A stretch of 24,366 nucleotides of DNA, from the NCBI GenBank assembly GCA_016297585.1, contig JAEDGJ010000015.1:1-24366 (forward strand). Reading direction: 5' to 3'. This DNA comes from Clostridiaceae bacterium. Lineage in GTDB: Bacteria; Bacillota; Clostridia; Oscillospirales; QAMX01. The first letter of the stretch is position 1. Each line of letters opens with the position of its first letter. The notes beneath the pieces were generated by a model, which searched no databases, was not told where the DNA came from, and worked only from the letters and a program-made list of their open reading frames with translations. The translations under genes were made by a program, and so were the position numbers. Below, piece after piece: positions 1-9,061 of this stretch.

Positions 1-7
1 GTTGATT

Positions 8-14
8 CTCCTTT
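8..14 (-). promoter_or_regulatory. Ribosome binding site of a gene starting beyond the left edge
   Basis: Read on the minus strand, this is AAAGGAG followed by seven bases up to the window edge, which is the normal distance to a start codon. It lies just after the lysA terminator, so another minus-strand gene probably begins at or immediately beyond position 1. The gene itself is not visible, and the call rests only on the motif and its spacing. Confidence 0.4.
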
Positions 15-36
15 GCGCTTTTTCTCCTTTTTTCGG

Positions 37-76
37 AAAAAAACGCGCGAAGAAGCAAAACCTCTCGCGCGTTTTT
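37..76 (-). terminator. Rho-independent terminator after lysA
   Basis: On the minus strand the arms AAAAACGCGCGA (65-76) and TCGCGCGTTTTTTT (37-50) form a 12-bp stem with a 14-base loop, and the second arm runs into a seven-base T tract. It starts 18 bases after the lysA stop codon. The stem also carries an A tract on the other side, so it could work in both directions, although no plus-strand gene reads into it here. Confidence 0.9.
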
Positions 77-93
77 GAAAATGGGAAATGCAG

Positions 94-1395
94 TTACAGA
101 ATGTCGCAGCGCACGAGATCCTCGAGCGTTTCGCGGCGGACGACGAGCCGGTCTGAGCCGTCGCGGATCATCACGACCGCCGGACGCGGAACGCGGTTAT
201 AGTTCGACGCCATCGCGTAGCAGTACGCGCCGGTCGTCAGCGTGCAGAGCAGGTCGCCGGGGCGCACGGGCTGGATGCTGACGTTCTCGCCGACGAGATC
301 GCCCGATTCACAGTTGCGTCCGGCGATGGTCGCGGTCATCGTGCGCGGCTCGGACGCCCTTTCGGGCACGACGAACTCGTACTTGGAGCCGTAGAGGATG
401 TAACGGGGGTTGTCCGTCATGCCGCCGTCGACGGCGACATAGGTGCGGTAGCCGGGGATGGTCTTGACGCCGCCGACGGTATAGACGGTGACGCCGTAGG
501 GGGCGACGATGGAGCGCCCGGGCTCGATCATCAGGCGCGGCAGGGGCAGATTCTTGCCGGCGCAGGCGGCCTTGAGCGCCGCCGCGAGCGCCGCGAGGTT
601 CTCGTCGGGGGTCTTCGGGGTATCCTCCTCGGTATAGCGGATGCCGAAGCCGCCGCCGACGTTCAGCTCCGGCACGACGGTGCCGAAGGTGTCGCGGACA
701 TGGGCGATGTAGTCGGTCATCACCTCGGCAGCCGCCGCGAACGGCTCGGTTTCGAGGATCTGCGACCCGATGTGACAATGGAAGCCGTGCAGATCGAGAT
801 GCGGGCAGGAAAGCGCCGTGCGCACGCCCTCGTCGGCCGCGCCGGTTTCGATGGCCATGCCGAATTTGGAGTCGATCTGTCCGGTGCGGATGTAGGCGTG
901 GGTATGCGCTTCGACGCCGGGTGTGATGCGCAGCAGGATGCCGGCGCGGACGTTCCGCTCCGCGCAGAGGGATTCCAGCGCGCGCATTTCGTCGACGTTG
1001 TCCACGACGAAGCGGCCGACGCCGTAGTCGAGCCCTTCGGCGAGCTCCGCGCGGGTCTTGTTGTTGCCGTGATAGAGGATTTTGCGCATGTCGAAGCCGG
1101 CGCGGTGCGCGGTGTACAGTTCTCCGCCGGAGACGACGTCGGCGCCGAAGCCCTCCTCGGCGAGGATGCGGTACATCGCGCCGATGCAGAAGGCCTTGCC
1201 GGCAAATGCGGGGAAGAAATTCTCGCCGTAATGCTTTCGCCCGGCCTCCAGATACGCCCGGCACGCCTTTCGTATGCCGCCCTCGTCCATGAGGTAGAGG
1301 GGAGTGCCGTATTTGGATGCCAGCGCGGGAATATCCGCGCCTCCGAGTGTCAGATGGCCCTGTTCATTGATTGCGAGACTTTCGGTACCGTACAT
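94..1395 (-). CDS. lysA: Diaminopimelate decarboxylase
   Basis: This PLP enzyme of fold type III removes CO2 from meso-diaminopimelate to give L-lysine, the last step of lysine synthesis, in the cytoplasm. The 433-residue length fits the family. Residue 67 in the FAGKAF motif is the expected PLP lysine. HIGSQI at 209-214, the glycine-rich GGGFG at 247-251 and EPGRS at 291-295 are expected to bind the PLP phosphate. CESGD at 362-366 supplies the active-site cysteine that acts from the partner subunit of the dimer. I chose the ATG at 1395 because AGAAAGGA lies 8 bases upstream; a TTG two codons earlier is possible but poorly spaced. The gene is the last of the minus-strand run, 20 bases after the preceding small gene, and is followed by a strong terminator. 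No lysine riboswitch is visible directly upstream, so it is probably transcribed with the genes before it. Confidence 0.95.
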   Translation of the reverse strand: MYGTESLAINEQGHLTLGGADIPALASKYGTPLYLMDEGGIRKACRAYLEAGRKHYGENFFPAFAGKAFCIGAMYRILAEEGFGADVVSGGELYTAHRAGFDMRKILYHGNNKTRAELAEGLDYGVGRFVVDNVDEMRALESLCAERNVRAGILLRITPGVEAHTHAYIRTGQIDSKFGMAIETGAADEGVRTALSCPHLDLHGFHCHIGSQILETEPFAAAAEVMTDYIAHVRDTFGTVVPELNVGGGFGIRYTEEDTPKTPDENLAALAAALKAACAGKNLPLPRLMIEPGRSIVAPYGVTVYTVGGVKTIPGYRTYVAVDGGMTDNPRYILYGSKYEFVVPERASEPRTMTATIAGRNCESGDLVGENVSIQPVRPGDLLCTLTTGAYCYAMASNYNRVPRPAVVMIRDGSDRLVVRRETLEDLVRCDIL

Positions 1396-1415
1396 GCGCA
1401 AAATCCTTTCTGTAT

Positions 1416-1742
1416 TTACTTTTGCTGTTCGGGATTGGCCAGATAATCGTGCAGGGTGATGCGGTTGTCCTTGGCAAACTTGCGAAGCCCCTCGATGTAA
1501 CCGTCGAATTTGTCGCCTTCGCGGGCTTTGTAGAGGATGACGGGGTTTTCGAGGCCGCGGACCTGGAACATGATGCGGTCGGAGGGCTTTTTGAAGATTC
1601 CCATGAAGGGCATCTGACCGTGGTCAAACTGGATGCTCGTGATCCGCTCGTAGGTCAGGTTCAGGATGACGGGGCGCTTGCCGCTGTCGTCATAGACGGA
1701 GATTTCCGTTTTGTCAAAGGTAATCTTTTCTCTGGCTGCCAT
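1416..1742 (-). CDS. Conserved-looking small protein of unknown function (108 aa)
   Basis: I do not recognise this protein. It is a soluble 108-residue polypeptide with no signal peptide or membrane segment. The first two thirds alternate hydrophobic and polar residues as in a beta-rich fold (for example ITFDKTEISVYDD and RIMFQVRG), and the end looks helical (residues about 81-108). This could suggest a small PH-like barrel, but that is a guess from pattern only. The start at 1742 is well supported by GGAGG about 8 bases upstream; an in-frame extension upstream would begin inside that ribosome binding site. The gene lies 39 bases after engB and 20 bases before lysA on the same strand, so it probably shares their transcript. 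Its neighbours do not reveal its job. Confidence 0.75.
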   Translation of the reverse strand: MAAREKITFDKTEISVYDDSGKRPVILNLTYERITSIQFDHGQMPFMGIFKKPSDRIMFQVRGLENPVILYKAREGDKFDGYIEGLRKFAKDNRITLHDYLANPEQQK

Positions 1743-1781
1743 AAAAAATACCTCCTTCAAAGTTGAAAAGAGCTCTGATAC

Positions 1782-2378
1782 CTACCGCTGTACGCAGGAC
1801 GAAAGCGCGGTGCGGAGAGAATCGCGGCCCTCGCCGCTTTTGGCGGAGAAGGCGAGGATTTCCCCCGTTCCGAGCGCGCTGCGGAGAGCGGCAAGCGCTG
1901 CGTCCCGTTCGGAGGGGCGCAGTTTGTCAAATTTATTGGCGACGATCAGGAAGGGGTAGCGCCCCTTCGCGTAGGAGAGCATCGTCAGATCGTCGTCCGT
2001 AGGCGCGTGCCGGCTGTCCACCAGCACCACGACGAGCCGCAGCGACGCGTTGTCCGCAAAGTAGGCGTCCATCAGACGCCCCCAGCGCAGCTTTTCGTCG
2101 CCGGATACGCGTGCAAAGCCATAGCCGGGCAGATCGACCAGATACGCGCCGGTTTTCCGGGATTTGGCCTCCGGAAGGGAAAAATAGTTGACATGCGCGG
2201 TCTTCCCCGGCGTCGCGCTGACGCGGGACAGACCGCCGTTTCTCGTCAGACAGTTGATGACGGAGCTTTTGCCGACGTTGGAGCGTCCGGCGAAGGCGAT
2301 CTGCGGCACACCGTCCGCAAGAAAGCCTGCCGGGGAGGCGGCGGATTTGATAAAGGCGGCGCCGTCAAAATTCAGCAT
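1782..2378 (-). CDS. engB: Ribosome biogenesis GTP-binding protein EngB (YsxC/YihA)
   Basis: EngB is an essential GTPase of the TrmE-Era-EngA-EngB group that helps assemble the large ribosomal subunit. The 198-residue length is typical. The G1 loop GRSNVGKS is at 31-38, the G2 region with TPGKT at 56-60, the G3 motif DLPG at 82-85 and the G4 motif NKFD at 148-151. SAKSGEG near the end is the G5 region. The start at 2378 is preceded by a GAAAGGAT ribosome binding site, and MLNF at the N-terminus fits the family; a longer in-frame version would run into lon and is rejected. The gene starts 10 bases after the lon stop codon. Placement of engB (ysxC) directly after lon is the classic Firmicutes arrangement and supports both assignments. 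Confidence 0.96.
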   Translation of the reverse strand: MLNFDGAAFIKSAASPAGFLADGVPQIAFAGRSNVGKSSVINCLTRNGGLSRVSATPGKTAHVNYFSLPEAKSRKTGAYLVDLPGYGFARVSGDEKLRWGRLMDAYFADNASLRLVVVLVDSRHAPTDDDLTMLSYAKGRYPFLIVANKFDKLRPSERDAALAALRSALGTGEILAFSAKSGEGRDSLRTALSSCVQR

Positions 2379-2388
2379 ACGGATCCTT

Positions 2389-4821
2389 TCATTGCGGCAG
2401 CGAGGAGGGCTGCGCCGACGGCAGCACCACCGGCTTATCGGAGAGGGGTGCCTTCGCGTCGGGCGCGGCTGCCGTGTTCTGCGCCTGTACCGGGGCCGGC
2501 AGACGCGCAAGCGCCGTTTCGAGGACGGTGTCCATCGTCTCGGCGGTGACAAAGTGCAGCGCGCCGCGGACGGCGGGATCGATCTCCTCCAGATCGGGCG
2601 CGTTCTGCGCGGGGATGATGACCGTCGTGATGCCGTTGCGAAGCGCCGCCATCGTCTTCTCGCGCAGGCCGCCGATCGGCAGCACGCGTCCGCGCAGCGT
2701 GACCTCGCCCGTCATCGCAAGCCGGCGCACGACGGGGATGCCGGTCAGCGCGCTGATCATCGCGGTGCAGACGGTGACGCCGGCGGAAGGACCGTCCTTC
2801 GGCACCGCGGCTTCGGGGAAGTGGATGTGGATATCGCGGTTTTTGTAGAATTCCGGGTCGATGCCGAGGCTTTTGGCACGGCTGCGGATGTAGGTGCGCG
2901 CGGCATGCGCGGATTCCTTCATCACGTCGCCGAGATTGCCGGTCAGCTCGATCGCGCCCGTTCCTTCGACCACGCTGACCTCCACCTCCAGCAGCTCGCC
3001 GCCGGCTTCCGTCCAGGCAAGCCCGTTGACGACGCCGACCTCCTGACCGGAGACGGGCGGGGGGTAGATCTTGCGCACGCCGAGGTAGGGCTCAAGCCCA
3101 TCCGGCTGCAGCGTCACGCGCTTGAGCTCGGGGTTCTCGACCAGCGCCTTGGCCGTGCGGCGGCAGATCTGCGCGAGCTCGCGCTCGAGATTGCGCACGC
3201 CGGACTCGCGGGTATAGCCGGTGATGACGGCGCGCAGCGCGTCGTCGGAGATGCGGAGCTGCGGACGGCGCAGGCCGTGCTTTTTCATCTGCTTCGGCAG
3301 CAGGTGCTTTTTGGCGATCTGCAGCTTTTCCTCGTCGGTATAGGAGGGCAGCTCGATGACCTCCATACGGTCGAGCAGGGGACGCGGGATGGTCTCCGTC
3401 GTGTTCGCGGTCACCACGAACAGCACCTCGGAAAGATCGAAGGGCAGCTCTATGTAGTGGTCGCGGAACGCGGCGTTCTGTTCGGCGTCCAGCACCTCCA
3501 GCAGCGCGGAGGCGGGGTCGCCGTGGAAATCCTGCCCGAGCTTGTCGACCTCGTCGAGCAGGAGCAGCGCATTTTTCGAACCGGCCTGCCGCAGCGCGTT
3601 GATGATGCGTCCGGGCATCGCGCCGATGTAGGTTTTGCGGTGGCCGCGGATGTCGGCCTCGTCGCGCACGCCGCCGAGGGAGAGCCGGGCGTATTTCCGG
3701 TTCAGGGCGCGGGCGATGCTGACGCCGATGGAGGTTTTGCCGACGCCGGGCGGGCCGACGAGGCAGAGGATCTGCCCCTTCAAGTCGGGCGCGAGCTGGC
3801 GCACGGCGACGGTTTCGAGGATGCGTTCCTTGACCTTCTCAAGGCCATAGTGGTCGGCGTCCAGGATTCTGCGCGCGGCGGCGACGTCGATGCGCTCCCG
3901 GGTGCGCTTGTTCCACGGAAGCTCGAGCACGGTGTCGAGATAGGTGCGGATGACGCCGGTTTCCGGGGACATCGGCTGCATTTTCGCAAGCCGTCCCGCC
4001 TCGGTAAGCAGGCGCGCTTCGTCCTCTTCGCGGAGCTTCAATTTCCGGATCTTCTGGCGGTACTGTTCCGCCTCGTTGTCCTCCGCGTCCTCGCCGAGCT
4101 CCTCCCGGATGGCCTTCATCTGTTCGCGGAGCACATAATCCCGCTGGTTTTTGTTCATCTGCTCCTGAACATGCTCGGAAAGCTCGTGATTGATCTCCAG
4201 GACCTGGATTTCACGGGCCAGCAGATCGCAGACATGCCCGAGACGCTCGACGGGGTCGAAAATCTCGAGGATCTTCTGCCTTTCGCCGTAATCCGCGGCG
4301 CAGTTCTGCGCCATATAGTCGGCAAGATACCCGAGCTCATCCTCGCCGAACGCGTTCAGGATCAGTTCCTGCGGCGCGTTGGGATTTAAGGAGACATACT
4401 GCTCAAAAAGCTCCCTTGCATGCCGCACGAGCGCCTCGTTTTCGGTGGACGACGCGGTGACGGGCGCGATGTGCTCGCGCTCGACCTCGACGCGCAGGTA
4501 CGGATCCTCCTGCCAGACGCGGGAGAGCCGCGCGCGGTCGCTGCCTTCGACGAGGACGCGCATCGCGCTGCCGAGACGGATGGTCTGGCGAACGGTCGCG
4601 ATGGTGCCGTAGGCGTACAGATCGTCCGTGGAGGGATCCGCGTTGCGGATGTCCTTCTGCGCGACGACAAAGACCGGGGTATTGTTGCGGATGGCGTGCT
4701 CCACGGCGCGCACCGAGCGGGGGCGGCCGACGTCGAAATGGAGAATCATCCGCGGAAACAGCACGAGCCCCCGTAAAGGGAGCATCGGCATATTGAGAAT
4801 ATCGGGATTTTGGGGTTCCAT
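2389..4821 (-). CDS. lon: ATP-dependent protease La (LonA type)
   Basis: Lon is a cytoplasmic AAA+ serine protease that degrades misfolded and regulatory proteins. The 810-residue length is typical of LonA. The N-terminal substrate-binding domain covers about residues 10-210 (starting MPMLPLRGLVLFP), followed by a coiled-coil region at about 210-285. The AAA+ module has Walker A GPPGVGKT at 356-363 and Walker B LLLDEVDK at 420-427. The protease domain holds the catalytic serine 679 in PKDGPSAG and lysine 722 in GGLREK. The last 30 residues are rich in alanine, proline and serine and look like a disordered tail. I prefer the ATG at 4821 (MEPQNP), with AGG nine bases upstream; an ATG two codons earlier is too close to the ribosome binding site. 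The gene follows clpX by 65 bases and precedes engB by 10. No lonB copy is seen between clpX and lon, unlike in Bacillus subtilis. Confidence 0.97.
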   Translation of the reverse strand: MEPQNPDILNMPMLPLRGLVLFPRMILHFDVGRPRSVRAVEHAIRNNTPVFVVAQKDIRNADPSTDDLYAYGTIATVRQTIRLGSAMRVLVEGSDRARLSRVWQEDPYLRVEVEREHIAPVTASSTENEALVRHARELFEQYVSLNPNAPQELILNAFGEDELGYLADYMAQNCAADYGERQKILEIFDPVERLGHVCDLLAREIQVLEINHELSEHVQEQMNKNQRDYVLREQMKAIREELGEDAEDNEAEQYRQKIRKLKLREEDEARLLTEAGRLAKMQPMSPETGVIRTYLDTVLELPWNKRTRERIDVAAARRILDADHYGLEKVKERILETVAVRQLAPDLKGQILCLVGPPGVGKTSIGVSIARALNRKYARLSLGGVRDEADIRGHRKTYIGAMPGRIINALRQAGSKNALLLLDEVDKLGQDFHGDPASALLEVLDAEQNAAFRDHYIELPFDLSEVLFVVTANTTETIPRPLLDRMEVIELPSYTDEEKLQIAKKHLLPKQMKKHGLRRPQLRISDDALRAVITGYTRESGVRNLERELAQICRRTAKALVENPELKRVTLQPDGLEPYLGVRKIYPPPVSGQEVGVVNGLAWTEAGGELLEVEVSVVEGTGAIELTGNLGDVMKESAHAARTYIRSRAKSLGIDPEFYKNRDIHIHFPEAAVPKDGPSAGVTVCTAMISALTGIPVVRRLAMTGEVTLRGRVLPIGGLREKTMAALRNGITTVIIPAQNAPDLEEIDPAVRGALHFVTAETMDTVLETALARLPAPVQAQNTAAAPDAKAPLSDKPVVLPSAQPSSLPQ

Positions 4822-4886
4822 AAGCATTTTCCTTTCGCGGGGGAAACAGGATACCGCCGGAGCCCGGAAGAGAGAGGGGGAAAAAA

Positions 4887-6224
<1,338 letters not shown>

Positions 6225-6245
6225 GAGATACCTCGACTGATAAAT

Positions 6246-6827
<582 letters not shown>

Positions 6828-6846
6828 AGTGTTACCTCCATGTTGT

Positions 6847-6883
6847 AAAAAGGGGCCGCAAAACGCGGTGTTTTTACGGCCCC
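6847..6883 (-). terminator. Terminator between tig and clpP
   Basis: On the minus strand GGGGCCG (6877-6883) pairs with CGGCCCC (6852-6858), with an extra A4/T4 pairing inside, and is followed by TTTTT (6847-6851). It lies 33 bases after the tig stop and 20 bases before the clpP start. It should reduce transcription from tig into clpP, yet no clear promoter lies between it and clpP. Confidence 0.85.
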
Positions 6884-6915
6884 GGCGCGGTTTATCGATT
6901 GAAAAAGGGATGCGG

Positions 6916-8244
6916 TTACGCGTTTTCGCCTTCCGCGGCTTCGGCGGGCTTTTCGGCTTCGGCAGTCTCGATGGGCTCCTTCGCGGCGATCTCCTTCAAG
7001 AGGTTCATCGCACGCTCGGCGATCATGTCGTGCGCCAGCGCGTCGGCGGAGATGTAGCTCTTGATCTGCTCGACCTTGCCGTTTTCGCCGGCGAGCTTGA
7101 CGTACTCCGCTTCGATGTCCTCGGGCGTGACGGTGATGTTCTCCGCCTTCGCGACGGCCTCAAGCGCAAGGGAGATCTTGACCTGCATCGTCGCGCGGTC
7201 CTTAAAGCTCGCGCGGAAGTCTTCCATGTTCGAGCCGGTCATCTTGAAGTACTGATCCATCGAGATGCCCTGCATCTGGAAGCGGTAGGCGAAGTCCTCG
7301 GCGATGTTGTCGATGCGGGACTCGATCATGGCGTCGGGGATCTCGACGTCGGTGATGGCGGAGAGCTTCTCCATGATGGCGGATTCGAAGGCCTGATCGG
7401 CGTTGTGCTCGCGGGTCTTGACGAGCTTCGCACGTTCGTCGTCGCGGAGAGCGGCGAGGGTGTCGAACTCGGAGACGTCCTTGGCGAACTCATCGTCCAG
7501 CGTGGGCAGCGTGGACTTCTTGACCTCGTGCAGGCGGACCTTGAAGACGACGGCCTTGCCCTTCAAGTCCTCGGCATGATAGTCCTCGGGGAAGCTGACG
7601 TTGACGTCGAACTGCTCGCCGGCGGAGTGGCCGACGACCTGATCCTCGAAGCCGGGGATGAAGGTGCCGGAGCCGAGCTTCAGCTCGTAGTCCTCCGCGG
7701 AGCCGCCCTCGAAGGCGGTGCCGTCGAGAAGGCCTTCATAGTCGATGACGGCGATGTCGCCGTTTTCGGCGGGACGCTCGACGGTCTCGATGCGGGCGTT
7801 GCGCTGGGCGAGGCGCTCGATGGCGGCGTCGACGTCGGCGTCGGTGACTTCGTCGACCTTACGCTCGGCGCGGATGCTCTGATAATCGCCGACGGTGGCG
7901 ACGGGCTTGGTGGTGACGACGGCCTTGAAAACGAAGCCGTTTTCGTCGATGGAGACGATCTCCAGCTCGGGCTGGGCGACGGGCTCGAGAGCGGCTTCCT
8001 TCACCGCGGCTTCGTAAGCGGCGGGCGTTGCGGAATTGACGGCCTCTTCATAGAAAACGGCTTTGCCGTAGAGCTGTTCGATAATCTTGCGGGGGGCCTT
8101 GCCGCGGCGGAAGCCGGGGACGTTGATCTTCGCGACGTCCTTGCGGTAAGCCTGCTGGATCGCGCTTTCGAAGTCGGCGCCGGTGACGGCGATTTCGAGC
8201 TCCACCGTATTGACGGCGGTCTTTTCGTTGCGTTTGATTTCCAT
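6916..8244 (-). CDS. tig: Trigger factor (ribosome-associated chaperone and prolyl isomerase)
   Basis: Trigger factor binds at the ribosomal exit tunnel and shields nascent chains. The 442-residue length fits. The N-terminal ribosome-binding domain carries the signature GFRRGKAP at 44-51. An FKBP-type peptidyl-prolyl isomerase domain follows at about residues 150-245 (GDIAVIDYEGLLDGTAFEGG region and GFEDQVVGHSAGE). The C-terminal part is the helical substrate-binding cradle. The last residues are a Glu/Ala-rich acidic tail. The start at 8244 has AAGGGG about 11 bases upstream. A sigma-A-like promoter lies about 50 bases upstream, and a terminator follows the gene. tig therefore seems to have its own transcript, with clpP-clpX-lon-engB behind it, as in many Firmicutes. 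Confidence 0.96.
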   Translation of the reverse strand: MEIKRNEKTAVNTVELEIAVTGADFESAIQQAYRKDVAKINVPGFRRGKAPRKIIEQLYGKAVFYEEAVNSATPAAYEAAVKEAALEPVAQPELEIVSIDENGFVFKAVVTTKPVATVGDYQSIRAERKVDEVTDADVDAAIERLAQRNARIETVERPAENGDIAVIDYEGLLDGTAFEGGSAEDYELKLGSGTFIPGFEDQVVGHSAGEQFDVNVSFPEDYHAEDLKGKAVVFKVRLHEVKKSTLPTLDDEFAKDVSEFDTLAALRDDERAKLVKTREHNADQAFESAIMEKLSAITDVEIPDAMIESRIDNIAEDFAYRFQMQGISMDQYFKMTGSNMEDFRASFKDRATMQVKISLALEAVAKAENITVTPEDIEAEYVKLAGENGKVEQIKSYISADALAHDMIAERAMNLLKEIAAKEPIETAEAEKPAEAAEGENA

Positions 8245-8294
8245 GGTTAATTTCCCCTTTAGGTTTCTTATCGTGTATTTTTAAGTACGACGCT

Positions 8295-8324
8295 ATTATA
8301 CAACACTTTCTGGTATTATGCCAT
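8295..8324 (-). promoter_or_regulatory. Sigma-A-like promoter of tig
   Basis: On the minus strand a perfect TATAAT -10 box (8295-8300) is preceded, after 18 bases, by ATGGCA (8319-8324), a four-of-six match to the -35 consensus. It lies in the short gap between the metallophosphoesterase stop and tig and is the only AT-rich segment there. The predicted leader to tig is about 45 bases. The -10 is strong and the -35 is weak. Confidence 0.7.
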
Positions 8325-8330
8325 ACTTTT

Positions 8331-9041
8331 TTACGGCTCAATCAAAATTGGTTGAAAATCTACAGAATCGCACGACACAAGCCGATAGTTTACGCCATTT
8401 TTAACACTTCGGAACGCGGATTTACAGCTTTCTCCGTGCAGATGGCCGTAAAAACAGGTATCCGTGCCGTATTCCTCCAGCGCGGCGGCAATGCCCTCGC
8501 AGACGTACGGCCCGTAGACCGGCGGGTAGTGCATAAAGCAGTATATGCGCCCGGCGCCCGCGTTTTTCGCCGCATTCAGGGAGGCGCGCAGACGGATCAC
8601 CTCCCGCGCGCGCATCTTGTCGTCGTGCGCGGTGCCGTGGTCCTCCTCGTAAAACCAGCCCCTCGTGCCGCAGAGCGCGACCTTCGTGTCGGGCGCGTCG
8701 TAAAAAAAGCAGTTGTTGTGCAGAAATTCGATGCCTTCCACGCCGTTTGCGGCGAGAAAGCGCTCCATTTTGGCGCGCGTGTCCCACCACAGGTCGTGGT
8801 TGCCCTTGACGAGCAGCTTGCGCCCCGGATAGGACGCGAGAAACCGGAAGTCGTCGAGCGCTTCCTCCAGCGAGATGCCCCACGAGAGGTCGCCCGGCAC
8901 GACGAGCGTGTCGCCGGGCTTCAGCACGGTCAGATTCCGCCGCAGCTTGTCCATATAGCCCCGCCACGCGCCGCCGAAGACGTCCATCGGCTTGTTGACG
9001 CGCGTGGAAAGGTGGAGATCCGCCAGTGCGTAGAGCGCCAT
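8331..9041 (-). CDS. Calcineurin-like metallophosphoesterase
   Basis: This 236-residue cytoplasmic protein has all the metal-binding blocks of the calcineurin-like phosphoesterase fold: DLH at 8-10, GD at 50-51 (within VVPGDLSWG), GNHD at 80-83, a histidine in CFMHYPP, and GHLHG near residue 200. It should bind two divalent metal ions and hydrolyse a phosphoester, but the substrate cannot be read from the sequence. The WGISLEEALDDFRFL and GNHDLWWD blocks resemble a subfamily common in Firmicutes that is annotated only as predicted phosphohydrolase. The start at 9041 has GGAGGG six bases upstream. It follows thrC by 20 bases and is probably the last gene of that transcript; the tig promoter begins right after its stop codon. 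Confidence 0.88.
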   Translation of the reverse strand: MALYALADLHLSTRVNKPMDVFGGAWRGYMDKLRRNLTVLKPGDTLVVPGDLSWGISLEEALDDFRFLASYPGRKLLVKGNHDLWWDTRAKMERFLAANGVEGIEFLHNNCFFYDAPDTKVALCGTRGWFYEEDHGTAHDDKMRAREVIRLRASLNAAKNAGAGRIYCFMHYPPVYGPYVCEGIAAALEEYGTDTCFYGHLHGESCKSAFRSVKNGVNYRLVSCDSVDFQPILIEP

Positions 9042-9061
9042 AGTTCCCTCCGTTTTGCTGT

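Noticed and set aside
2379..2552. Longer N-terminal version of EngB
   Set aside because: It would overlap the end of lon and is low-complexity Arg/Pro/Ser sequence; the start at 2378 has a good ribosome binding site and the family N-terminus.
2188..4389. A 733-codon open frame on the plus strand opposite lon and engB
   Set aside because: It lies fully antisense to well-supported genes, has biased His/Gly/Ala/Asp composition typical of reverse frames in GC-rich genes, and lacks any recognisable domain or ribosome binding site.
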